Positions 13,001 through 22,398 of a stretch of 64,000 nt of DNA are shown here, in pieces. Positions within the stretch are counted from its first letter, which is position 1; each line of letters begins with the position of its first letter. Under the pieces are notes generated by a model that was not told where the DNA came from, made no database searches, and saw only the letters and a list, made by a program, of their open reading frames with translations. Both the position numbers and the translations under genes were made by a program. Where the stretch lies: the NCBI GenBank assembly GCA_015501595.1, contig JADNRX010000281.1, positions 1 to 64,000 on the forward strand, in the 5' to 3' direction. This DNA is from Hymenopellis radicata (lineage: Eukaryota; Basidiomycota; Agaricomycetes; Agaricales; Physalacriaceae).

Positions 13001-13342
13001 TTACACCCAGGGAAGAAACCCAATATCAAAAGTCGTTGGGTTTGCTTCAGAGGTCAACATGAGGGTACCTTTGTTCGTGGCATTCGCATCCAGCATCGTG
13101 CATCGACACCATTCGAGGAGTTTGACGCAAACGACATGGATTGGTATTGTTTCGCTGTTACCCCGCGTCGAGGGGCGAAGGACATTGAAACCAATTTCGA
13201 GTTGTGGCCACATGACGAAGACCTGGTGGTAATGGCGGACGATGGCGAAACCATGAAGGCCAACGAAGAGTACAGCCAAAGGAAGGAGGGCTCTCGTGAC
13301 GGTGGTCGTGGCATGTTCTGTGATGGCGGTAGACGATTCTAA
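10086..13342 (+). CDS. Spt5-like NGN/KOW protein (transposon cargo)
   Basis: The product resembles the transcription elongation factor Spt5. The ATG at 10086 starts an acidic N-terminus (DPDVDDLD, FIDDSEDDTGDDT) like that of Spt5. An NGN-like region follows (AAVWIDKTTSRFESFYVF and onward, about 10790-10990), then a clear KOW module (TGWVTLNGGRYHGDVGLMMG followed by VDVIAIPRL, about 11000-11110), a second (about 11510-11730, QGRVSHVQEKGQIAFD, FSVGDFVSV) and a third (WVGRAVIIQGGEFKGRKGHV, about 12260-12320, ending in KYDHVIDAE). Introns seen are 10186-10228, 10605-10655, 11919-11969 and one starting near 12514. The frame of exon 2 stops at 10411, while the next frame opens just before 10422. 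This needs either an unrecognised splice or means a one-base lesion, so function is uncertain. The short, charged last exon ends at 13342. It is not the host's housekeeping Spt5: the order of modules and the C-terminus differ. Confidence 0.7.
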
Positions 13343-13629
13343 TCAAAACATGCCGTTTTTGTATACTACGAATATCTGCCTGTGTATGACTACTCTGTAC
13401 ATTAATGAACTCCTTTCACATTCGCCGGTGTGATCTCACACCTAAGCCTCACAATCCTTGGATACACGGAAGGGGGGTATTGCCATGCGCCACACCGAAG
13501 TCATTGTTGTTTGTGGGTTTCGTCACGTGCGCCTTTATATTGATCGAAAACGACTGGTCCACACTCACCATCACAACTTTCTGTTGCAGTGCGTTCCCAT
13601 TTCTTTGCGCCTGAGGTGGAGACTTATTG

Positions 13630-14123
13630 ATGACAGAGATCATGGCGCGTCCCAACAAGAAGATGAAATTTGACGAGCGCGAACGTTTCCAAAGGACCAT
13701 CCTGCCTCACCTGCGCATAACGAAGAAAGCTCGCGGTGCTCGCAGAGAAATCAAGCGGACGACAGCTCTTCTCATATTCTACTGCCCAGTGAGTTCAATG
13801 ACTGTTTGAAGTGATTGCAATTGATGCCCTTCTAGGACGGGGAGCAGCGTAGTGTGCTTCTAACGAACACACCTCTTCGCATTTCCCTCGACGAACATTA
13901 CACGCAAATTGCCGCCGCTGGAGTCCCGAAGAGACTACAATCACGACGCTTGCACACAGCTGGGAAGTACATGGTGGGCGAAGACGACTGGGAACCCCAT
14001 GGTTGGGGACAGTTCTTCACGGTCTCGACAGACGTGAACAAGCCCGTTTTCTTTCGAATCGGAGTAGGGCCCCTCCCAGAAGATTGGCTCGAAGACGTAG
14101 GCTCATACTTGGACGCTCTGTAG
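13630..14123 (+). CDS. Small KDZ-element cargo protein, 148 aa
   Basis: This gene is not recognised. Two exons (13630-13788 and 13836-14123) are joined across a 47-nt intron (GTGAGT..TTCTAG) in phase 0. The N-terminus is very basic (MARPNKKMKF, KKARGARREIKR), which suggests nucleic-acid binding or a nuclear signal. The second exon is mixed and ends in an acidic, aromatic stretch (PLPEDWLEDVGSYL). It lies between the Spt5-like and HMG-like genes in the same direction. Two ATGs in frame (13630 and 13642) could serve as the start; I chose the first. Confidence 0.65.
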
Positions 14124-14450
14124 TACACATATTTTTGCAAAGACCAGTTTACTAGGTACCTATGATTCTATAGCTTGCGCTGTACTATTGTCGCTGTATT
14201 TACTATTGACATTCGATGTCCTTTGATCGAAGAGAGCGTGGACCGGAGGGCCTTTGATCGAAAGTGCGTGGACCGGTTACCATTTATATTCGCTTAGTTG
14301 TGGACAATGGAAAGGTGGCGTTACCCAAATGGGCCACGCTGAACAAAGACGAACGGCAGGCAAGTCATTTGTTTTATTGTTATGCTTTAACCTTGACCAC
14401 CACCTTCAGCATAGGTTTGCCTTGTCTCCTGCTCCCCATCAGCCACGACG

Positions 14451-16945
14451 ATGAAGCGCGCTTACAACCTCAACGATGACAATCCCTGGATCGCCGACCC
14501 CTACGACCCGAGGAAGTTGCCAGAATCCTCCCTTCGCAAAATCGATGGACGCCAGAGCGAGGCTAACCGCTTCGACCGATACCAGTTAACCTTGATGTGG
14601 TACCTGATGCCAGACTGGGTACACCAGGTCGCCAAACACAAGGGGAACGCGCCTGCACTGCGAAAATGGAAGGGCAAAGCCTCGAACGCGCTGCTCAAGC
14701 ATCCGGTCTTCGAGACTTTAGTGAACCCTGCCGGAGCAACGGAAGATGCGAAGACACAGGCCAAGAAGCGGTGGAAAACAGTACGTGCATTGATGTAACT
14801 GATCTACACATGAATGACAAGATCCACAGAAAATCGAAAAGTTTTTTCAAAACAAAAAGAACAATACCATCGACCGAGGGAAGAACATCAAGACCTTGGG
14901 CGGTGAGGACGACGACGAAGACGAAGACGGAGGGGCAACGAGCGATGAGGAATCGGAGGACGTCGACGAGAAGAGCGCGAAGATTGTGCCATCCGGCGCG
15001 GGTGGAGGAGGATTGCTCAAGTTTCCGTTGGTTATGTCAGGCCAACGTCTCTTCAAGTTGACGAACTGGGCGGATATTCAAGAGGAAGCCGCCATCGCGA
15101 AGGACTCGGTGAAGGATAGCAACAACGGTGCGGCTAGTCGTAAGGCTACGAGCGAAGCATGGCAGAAGTTGTCCCCTGAGGAGCAGGAGGCGTATACAGA
15201 GCAAGCCAAGGAGTTGGGTGATCGAGACAGGTAAGTGTTTACTGATTCGCACAGTGGTCCGTGACTGAAGACATGTTTCTTGCAGCAAGACTACCGCGCT
15301 GCCGCTGTCGTTACAGAACCACATCGTGAAATTGGGCAAGGAGGTCCAAGCCTTTGGCCCTACTGCAATGGCACTGTTGTATGGCTATCGTGATAGCATA
15401 TCTGGTAACGTTGAGTATGGAATGTAAGTTACCTTTTCTTCAGAAGTGTATCCGATTTGACAACAGCTTGCAGAGCGGAGTATAATGGTGCCACTCCCGA
15501 CAACGAACAGCTGCATTTCAGTGACGTCTTGCCAACCAAGGTGTACGACGACATCGAGGACTGGTTTCATGCAAATGTTCCCCGTACGTGACATGATTTG
15601 AATTACGAGCGAGTTCTAACATTTCTGTGTAGGGCTCAAAGTAAAACAGCACCGGTTTGCAGAGTCGGACGATGGAATTCCTCTGTTTCCGAGCATCGAC
15701 CTCGACAACGCGACGGGCATGCAGCAGGAGAGTACGATGAAGGAGTACCTTGCGGCGTTATGGGGTAAGATGATTTGGTCTATTTTGAGGCATCGTACTA
15801 ATACAAACGACTTAGAACATGCACATTCTAACCGCCGTGTTCCATTGGATCTGGACGCTATCATTTGCGATCCGGACATCTACTACGACACCGATTTACT
15901 TCCCGAACTGCACCTGTACTTGACCGCTGCACCTGGTCGTGCGCTCAGCAGTGCTCGCGTTACCCTTGTGGCCCGACTCATTGAAGACTTCGGCGAGACA
16001 ACCGTAACACCGTTTCGCTTTTTGACGCCTGAGGAGTCTCCGCGGAAGACTGCTGAACCATTGCCTGGCTCGCCGAAGAAGGCTTGTTCCCAGGACCCAG
16101 GGACTCAACCAACATCTGCCTCACCTGCGAAACAGTCAACCCCGGAAGGCATTAGAGCGTCCCCGGCCAAACGTTCCGAGCGAACAAAGAAGAAGGAACG
16201 TGAAGAGGAAACACGTCGGGAAGAAGAGTTACGGGCCGAAGAGAAGCGTGCTGAGGAGGAGAAGCGTGCTGAGGAGGAGAAGCGTGCTGAGGAGGAGAAG
16301 CGTGCTGAAGAAGACAAGCGTGCTGAGGAGGAGAAGCGTGCTGAAGAAGAGAAGCGTGCTGAAGAAGAGAAGCGTGCTGAAGAAGAGAAGCGTGTTGAAG
16401 AAGAGAAACGCGTTGAGGAGGAGAAACGCGTTGAGGAGGAGAAGCGTGCTGAGGAGGAGAAGCGTGCTGAGGAGGAGAAGCGTGTTGAGGAGGAGAAACG
16501 CGTTGAGGAGGAGAAGCGTGCTGAGGAGGAGAAACGCGTTGAGGCGGAGAAGCGCGTTGAGGCGGAGAAGCGCGTTGAGGCGGATGAGAACCATGAAGAA
16601 AACGAGACGCCTACTGAGGACATAGCCGATGAAGTGATGGACGATGTTGAGGACGACACCCAGAAGCAACCGGCGGAGGCGCGCTCGAGTAGGAGAAAAG
16701 GTGGCGCTAGCAAGCGCAAGGCCGACGACAATGTTGACAACAGGGAGGCAAAGAAAACCCGTGTGACACGGGCATCAGCGAAGGAACAGGCACCGGCTCA
16801 GAGGGAAACACGTTCGACTCGCACGGCAAAAAAGACTAGCAAGGAGCTACAAGCTGAAGAGGTTGCGGAGGTGAAGCAGAAGGCCCGCTCTGCGCGGAAC
16901 GGTGGAGGGAGGGGTGGAAGAGGGGGAAGGAGTTCTAGACGATGA
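14451..16945 (+). CDS. HMG-like protein with KRAEEE repeat, 746 aa
   Basis: Six exons (14451-14780, 14830-15230, 15286-15423, 15474-15583, 15633-15764, 15816-16945) join in frame to give 746 residues. The early part is basic and tryptophan-rich, followed by an acidic linker (EDDDEDEDGG). A segment around 15120-15220 (ATSEAWQKLSPEEQEAYTEQAKE) has the pattern of the second half of an HMG box (W-x-L-S-x-E-E-x-x-x-Y), so DNA or chromatin binding is likely. The last exon holds proline/serine-rich sequence, 19 tandem hexamers of the KRAEEE type that should form a long charged single helix, basic stretches and an RGG-like tail (GGGRGGRGG). HMG-type proteins have been reported with KDZ elements; a role in target choice or packaging is inference. 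The stop at 16945 lies just before the right subterminal array. Confidence 0.75.
16244..16585 (+). repeat. 19 tandem 18-bp units encoding KR(A/V)E(E/A)(E/D)
   Basis: The in-frame minisatellite lies inside the last exon of the HMG-like gene. Units differ mainly by AAG CGT GCT versus AAA CGC GTT codons and drift to KRVEAE at the 3' end, as expected of unequal exchange. All three plus frames and some minus frames stay open across it, so the long antisense frames here are artefacts of the repeat. Confidence 0.95.
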
Positions 16946-17206
16946 TTTTAAGTCATTGCTCATCGTTGTTGTTCGATCTTAAGATCGACCTTAGCATGCC
17001 GTGGCTTACATGTTTAGATATATCTTAAGATACTGTTGTTTTCTTCAGCCGGAGTCTTGAGACTGAACTTAAGATTCACGCATCCTCACAATCTTAAGAC
17101 AGATGTATTCTGGGGGTGCGACTGAGAGCGGACGGTTTTTTAAGCTAAGATATGACTTAAGCTAAATCTTATCTTATCCCGGTCACGACCGGGATATCTT
17201 AAGAAA
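16946..17206. repeat. Right subterminal TCTTAAGA array and terminal repeat
   Basis: Exact TCTTAAGA occurs at 16977, 17023, 17092 and 17197, with variants at 17055 (TCTTGAGA) and 17067 (ACTTAAGA). The terminal inverted repeat is 17154-17206 and includes a perfect hairpin-forming block (ATCCCGGTCACGACCGGGAT). Confidence 0.85.
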
Positions 17207-17539
17207 CCTTGGTCAGGTTTCATTATTGACCACGCCGGGGCGTGCTGAGGTTAAATCCACCACAAAAAGTGTGCTACTGTTGGTCTGCGTGACGCCGAAC
17301 GCCCAGGCAAGCGTGGTGCTGGATAGAAAACACGAAGCGCAAGCGACTAGACCCTACGCGCTGCTCCGGATCCGGACGAGGAACACGTGGGCGACGTAGA
17401 GGCTGTGGAAGTTAGTTTACACCCAGGAAGAATGGATTCGTCACGGAAAACTGGTGCGTGTATTCCGCTTTCGTGTGAGCCCTGGATGGCTTTTTTCGTG
17501 CACTTACCTTCACGCCCAGGCAGGACCTTTGATGCTCGA

Positions 17540-18261
17540 CTTATTCAGTCGTACCCCGCGGCGTAGTGCAGTTCTGCCTCGTCTAGGAGGATGACCAGGG
17601 CGCGCCACGAGTAAACCGTGGCAATCGTGTGCAGGTATGTTTAGGCCGCCTCACCAAACCCGCGTTGCTTATTTTAACAGGACCGCTCCGCACTTAAAGG
17701 CGGTCTGCGTCTGCGCCCCTCCGTCAACCTTTCCATCCTCAAATTCCTCGGCCTCCAGCAGACTTTCAAGAACGCGCTTACCGGCCTCAACATGGGTTGT
17801 GGAAAAGGTGGATCCGACTCTGACCCGGGCAAGAGCGACAGCGAGATCCGGCGATTCTGCGTCTCATTCATACCTGAACCACCTCGCCACATCGGCCAGG
17901 ACATCGATGTTCCGGGTGCGTTTCTCTTCCAGGGCGTATTCAGGCGAGATTCTTACATTAAATTGCAAGGCAGTTGGCGATATCGGAACTGGCGGGCGCG
18001 AGATCGGCTTCATGTTCGGCGCCCACAAGAAGCTGGCGTGCTTACGGGCAAGGGAGGGACCTGGAGTGGCAGCTTTATTCGCCCCGAAGCCACTGGTTAT
18101 GGCGTTATTTATTTACTACCTTGAACATGTGAGCCCTTCGTTCTTATCTCCTCCTTTACGTGGTGTTCATACGTCCCTGTTAGATGATCGCGAAGGCATG
18201 CCCAAGATATAGTCTCTTCAAGCCCTCTACCCTCGTCGCCATCTCGGGCGCTGGAAACGCG
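17540..18261 (+). pseudogene. Relic of NADP-specific glutamate dehydrogenase
   Basis: The reading shows GDH landmarks in order: VNRGNRVQ (about 17605), [19 protein letters not shown] after an intron, [18 protein letters not shown] (substrate-lysine region), [19 protein letters not shown], an intron, [28 protein letters not shown], an intron, MIAKACP and KPSTLVAISGAGNA. The enzyme makes glutamate from 2-oxoglutarate and ammonia. Here it is broken: an in-frame TAG replaces the expected tryptophan just before EDDQG (about 17590), several frames shift, and the gene stops abruptly inside the nucleotide-binding domain at about 18261. Introns are retained, so it was copied from genomic DNA and not from mRNA. 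Both 5' and 3' parts are missing. Confidence 0.9.
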
Positions 18262-18612
18262 CGAATAATCAGGAAATCAACGATCTATTGAAGAAATTCA
18301 TTGCGCGACCAGTCGCGGTCGTCGTAGACGTGCGACCATCAACAGCGGGAGTCCCAACCACGCTTATTTCAGAGGATATCAAGGATGTAAGTCCTCTCGC
18401 TGTTTATGTGATTTATTGATACATCAGGCTTACACAGGACGGTACGGAAACAAGGCAAACCTTTCTTCACGCCCCATCTGCTATTGAAGCCGAAGAGGCA
18501 GAAGAAGTTGGTGTCGAACGCCTTCTTCAGGGCGTAAAGGATTCAACAACAACCACTCTTGCGACTCGCCTCGCCGAACAGCCCTCCTCCCTGCGCCTCC
18601 TTTCCAATCTGG
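18262..18612 (+). pseudogene. Relic of 26S proteasome subunit RPN8
   Basis: Two exon pieces (about 18262-18384 and 18438-18612) around a retained intron (GTAAGT..TACACAG) match the RPN8/PSMD7 MPN-domain protein. Landmarks are EINDLLKKF, RPVAVVVDVRP, then DGTETRQTF, HAPSAIEAEEAEEVGVERLL, KDSTTTTLATRL and SLR. Neither end of the gene is present, and the fit around the first exon's end (GVPTTLISEDI) is degraded. It begins within a few bases of where the glutamate dehydrogenase relic stops, forming a chimera. It is not expected to be functional. Confidence 0.85.
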
Positions 18613-19082
18613 GCGTGGTGCCGTCGTCGAAGGCGCTGCTATTTACAGTAATTGTTGCCTTGCGCGTATGTATGCCCCACAGATGCGAAATGTATTAGAC
18701 AGAGGCATTTTGTCGAACTTAGGAGGCTTCAAGATCACAAGAACTGCCTTCGCTTCGCTCCGCCATGATTTACCGGCACCAGGAGCATTGTTTTTAGAGA
18801 GTACGCGAGGATCAATTAACTTCAAAAGACATCATGAGCAATGTAAGAAGCCGGCCCACGTCTGTGAGGGTGATCCAATCTGCAACCGTGCGTTGACCCC
18901 GTAAGCGCGGTGTTGGAACATGATCTCCAAAAGTCGGATAGAGGCTAAAACAGAACACGGACCCACTGCGATAAACAAACGCTTAGCCTCAAACGACAAG
19001 ACGTGAATGTGAAACGAGTTGTGAGTTTGGAAAAACCAGAGTCGACGCTGCACCTCTCAGATCTCAGATCTCAATGCTGACC
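18613..19082. other. Unassigned stretch between relics
   Basis: A 78-codon plus frame (18668-18904) is open but resembles nothing I know. I see no promoter, repeat or RNA gene here. Confidence 0.3.
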
Positions 19083-19580
19083 TACATGGATGTAGAGAGG
19101 CAAGAGAGAAACCGCGAGAATTGATTGCCTGTTCAATCAGTACCCTCTGAATCAGCTCGTCCGAGCCGCTCGGACGACCCATTTCGGGCCGCTGTATGAC
19201 GGGCAAGGAAATACTTTCTCACGCTTCTGCTCTTGCTTCTGACCGTCATGTCCAAGGTCTGCACAGGCGCAATGACGGCGAGCGCCTTCGATTTTCGGTA
19301 TAGCATTTCCCACCAGGCTTGCAGGTTCTCTACCGTGAATGGCCGCCACTTCGCAGGAAACGACGGGCTTTGGACGTTTGTTGCCCACGAGATACAACAC
19401 TGAAAACATTTGGCTACCAGCCGAAATCTCTCCCCAACGACTGGTCCCCTAAATCTCTCACAATTTCAAGGTGCGTCTTTTCAAGAGTCAATTCAGTCTT
19501 CGTTGACTTGATTATCTCTAGATCGATCTGCCCCAGTTGTGGCCCATCACGTCGTTCACCGCAAGCGTACAATGCATTAT
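19083..19580 (-). repeat. Dispersed repeat R3, copy 1
   Basis: This is one of five related copies (others near 32250, 40310, 51240 and 56810). The minus strand encodes fragments of a conserved peptide (KWRPFTVENLQAWWEMLY in the best copy) followed by an arginine/lysine-rich tail. Here it is frame-broken and directly follows the C-terminal end of the J-like relic. Confidence 0.7.
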
Positions 19581-20508
19581 CTAGGTCGTCTTATACATAT
19601 TACCCGCCTCTACCGCTTTATCTGTATCATACACTCCATTGACAATTTGAGCGACTTTCGTCACATGCTGAAGTATCTCTTTTCGATTTTGGTGGGGGAA
19701 TGTCTGCAGTCGTGAGTGCCATTTGTCGGGATGAAAATGGATGCGGGACGTCCGGACCAAATTTTTGTATTCCTCCCAGGACAACGCTGTCTTTGCGTAG
19801 GTAAAGAAGGCGCGAATATTGGTTTCATTGATGGTTTCGGAATTGATCGAGTTAGGAGCGTAGAGGACAGGCCAGGGAATGCTCATGACGGTGACAGGAT
19901 GAGCTTTCGAGCATTCTCTGTCGCGAAACTCCGACATTACGACTTGAAACCGGTTCAACCAATTGTCTTTGGTCGGAGGGTGCCGAAATTGTTCGTCGCG
20001 CTCATTGCAACGAGATAGTTCTTGTTCGATGGCCTTCTCCCAGGCATATGTTTCGTCCACCGGAGACCCGTCCGCTCCTGCCGCCTTTTTGAGTCGCTCT
20101 TCTAACTTTGACGAGTAGGCTCGTGCATCAGCAAGCGCCTGTTCTAGATCCGACGAGTTCGCTCGCATAACTCTGACAGTCTCTACGGCCTCAGCATACT
20201 GAGCGCTATTGGCGGCTGTGGCGGCAGCCAGGGCGTCTCTAGTCTCTTTGTGGGCGTCTCGTTCAGCCGTCAGGTGAAGGCATGCCGTTTCGAGTCGTCG
20301 TTCGAGGACGCGAATCTGCTCAATCAAAGATAGATGCAGCGCTTCGCCGTTGCAATGCGCTATTTGGTGGCGCATTACCGCGTCTGGATGAGGGGAGAGA
20401 TCAATAGCTTCTAGCTCTTGGAGCGAGAGAGTTTAATCTGTCGTAGAGACTTTGGAATGTGGGAACGGGATGATGGGCAGAATATCCGACGGACGGAGTG
20501 GCGTCCAT
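19581..20508 (-). pseudogene. J-domain-like coiled-coil protein, frameshifted
   Basis: The frame encodes a central coiled coil (repeated A/L/E heptads, ALADARAYSSKLEERLKKAA), a linker (WEKAIEQELSRCNERDEQF), IPWPVLY, then AFFTYAKTALSWEEYK and RIHFHPDKW, a J-domain-like HPDKW core, and QIVNGVYDTDK. Such proteins form a large agaric-specific family of unknown function. The ATG at 20508 is in a different frame: a T inserted at about 20432, compared with the copy at 63.5-64 kb, shifts the frame after about 25 codons. Further copies are at 40.7-41.0, 59.3-59.8 and 63.5-64.0 kb. Calling it a chaperone cofactor would go beyond the evidence. Confidence 0.7.
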
Positions 20509-21315
20509 TATTGGAGAAAGCAAGCTATGACACGAGTGAGACGTGGAGAGCGCCACTAAAGTGGCGACACACTATCGAGGACGCGTTGAGTGGTATGAAA
20601 GATAGGTGCTGGAACTCGCTGATCAGGATGAAATTAGTGTACCGTGCGATGGCCACAGCGCCTAACCAAGAGCCTTTGTGCAATACCCAATATGGTGTCG
20701 GTACATATATAGCGCCAGCGCCGTCACGACCTGCCTGAGAGGCCAGTTGGCCACATGCAATCCTCCCGAACTCACGTCCTAACCAAGGGATGTTGAGAAC
20801 CTTCCTCCACCTCCCATGTTCTCACGGCGCTGGGATTCTAGTTGAATTCGCAATTTCGATCTTCAATCATTCAAGCATCATTCGTACAGACTGAGTAGTC
20901 TCCATAAACAGCTGGCCTGAGCAGCTCGGATCTAGACGAGCCAAGGAGCACTACGCCATGAATCGCATGCAGCTGGGAGGCACATTCCTTTGTCGTCTTC
21001 ACAGTCTCGTGTCCTTCTCGTGCCCAATGGTGAATCTTTCATCGGCCCTCATCGCGGTCCCCTCCCCCAAATTGCAGTACTTGCTTCATGCCAGGCGCGG
21101 AGTCACGAAGGTCCCGATCCACAAGAATGAGTGCGAGGTTCAGGCGCAAATCTTCACATTGAATTACTAGTATAGCAACGCTGTAATGAATGTCCCGGTG
21201 CGTGGTGATGGTAAAGTATGCGCTTGCTTTGTTCTAGTTCCAAATCCGGTTCCCTCAGCGGCGCCTCATTGAATCGCTAATCGGGGGAAGCCTTAGGCTC
21301 GCTCTGTCAAGCTGT
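20509..21315. other. Spacer with duplicated promoter of the J-like gene
   Basis: Positions 20509-20800 match, in inverted order, 58950-59265, i.e. the 5' flank of the J-like copies. The rest (20800-21315) shows only short open frames. No gene is supported. Confidence 0.5.
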
Positions 21316-22156
21316 TCAGGCTCCCGCTGATCTTGGGGGTGGTGGTACACGAGAAGGATCGAATGGAGGGGAGCGTCGTGGCGGAATTGGAATACGAGCC
21401 GCCGGGAGGTCCTGGGGGTGGCTGAGCGGGGGGAGCGCCGCCGCCATGGCTGCTGATGCGACGTTGGTTGAGGAGATGAATGTGACAATGGACGCCTCGG
21501 GCAGCTTTTGTCCAGACCGTCGATTTTTCGAGGGCGACGACGACGGAGCCTCGCTCGTTTGTGGCTGGGCTTGAGACGTTTTGCTAGGTCGTTTGACCGA
21601 CTTGCCGGCAGAAGACTCAGCGTCGTGTCGCCTCTTCAGAGCTTTCTCGTATTTTTCACTAAAACATAGGTTTCAGCTGCACGTCAAATGTGTTTTAATG
21701 AACCTCTTACTGTTCCTCCGCGTGTCGAGTGTTTTCACCCGACAGCGGAGTGCGGAAGGAGCATATCGGACAGTAATAAATCCTTTTCAATGCCACAAGG
21801 TCAGCGCGCTGTTACAGAGGTGCAGAGCCGTGATTCGTACCCGTCAGGCCGTCTGTTGTGTTCAAGAACATGCCCCCTCATATACAATACCTCCTCGTTG
21901 CATATATGGCAAGCTCTATATCCTGGTTGCGTTTTCGGTGGAAACTGTATGTCCATCAATGAACGCGCTGTAAGAGCTAAAGAAAAGAGACACTTACAAT
22001 AGCCTGAACATTTGGGTACGCAGAAACTCCGGAAGCCGAGCCCCACGAGCGGCCGGGAGTCGATGTGCTTCCTCCAGGTGAGCGGGGGCTTTGAACTACG
22101 TCGACGTTCATGTAGAAGGGAAGAGACTGGTCTTTCGACGACGAAGAGCGAGACAT
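21316..22156 (-). CDS. Two-zinc-finger, proline-rich protein, 225 aa
   Basis: Four exons join with no remainder: 21998-22156, 21841-21944, 21711-21782 and 21316-21658 (678 nt). The introns are GTAAGT..CATACAG, GTACGA..GAAAAG and GTAAGA..TTTTAG. The N-terminus is serine-rich. A first finger has CHIC followed by H-x4-H (RGHVLEHNRR), and a second has CPIC followed by H-x3-H (RHAEEHEKY), both C2H2-like. The C-terminal third is low in complexity, with serine/proline runs and a polyproline end (PPRRSPPFDPSRVPPPP). A nuclear DNA- or RNA-binding role is inferred from the fingers. The clean frame suggests an intact gene, unlike its neighbours. The family is not recognised. Confidence 0.75.
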
Positions 22157-22398
22157 GGCTAGGAAATGGATATTTGGAGGGCACTTGTTTGATCAGTTTT
22201 ATAGACGAGCCACAGAGACAAAGGAAGGCGTCCTCCATTTGTCAATAGATTGTATGGTACAATGATGGTTATGTTTGCGGTGCCTATCGCGGTCAAATTA
22301 AGCAATGTGTGGTAGCCCTTTGCATGATGGCATCGCACCAAGTGGCGACAAAAGGCCGGCTTTGACCAGCGAGCAACCTGCAGCCTTTGGCTAATCGG

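Larger units (their letters stand above)
3415..17206. mobile_element. 13.8-kb KDZ-type DNA transposon with cargo genes
   Basis: The element is bounded by 53-bp terminal inverted repeats (3415-3467 and 17154-17206, 3 mismatches), with many copies of the palindrome TCTTAAGA just inside both ends. Between them lie five genes: the KDZ transposase (leftward, next to the left end), a 303-aa protein (leftward), then a Spt5-like protein, a 148-aa protein and an HMG-like protein (rightward). The long AT-poor gap at 9.14-10.09 kb separates the divergent sets. I could not find a convincing target-site duplication outside the repeats, so the exact outer ends may differ by a few bases. KDZ (Kyakuja-Dileera-Zisupton) elements are known to be abundant in mushrooms and to carry extra genes; that these genes move together is inferred from the matching ends. 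Confidence 0.85.

Noticed and set aside
16105..16740. A 211-codon antisense frame rich in FSSSTR/ARFSS repeats
   Set aside because: It is the shadow of the KRAEEE minisatellite, whose 18-bp unit keeps several frames open.
3405..17214. A target-site duplication for the KDZ element
   Set aside because: Flanks GACCGACT and CCTTGGTC and their shifts do not match.
20418..20738. A 106-codon plus frame also found near 59.1-59.4 kb on the other strand
   Set aside because: It is open in both copies only because it lies antisense to the duplicated 5' region of the J-like gene.
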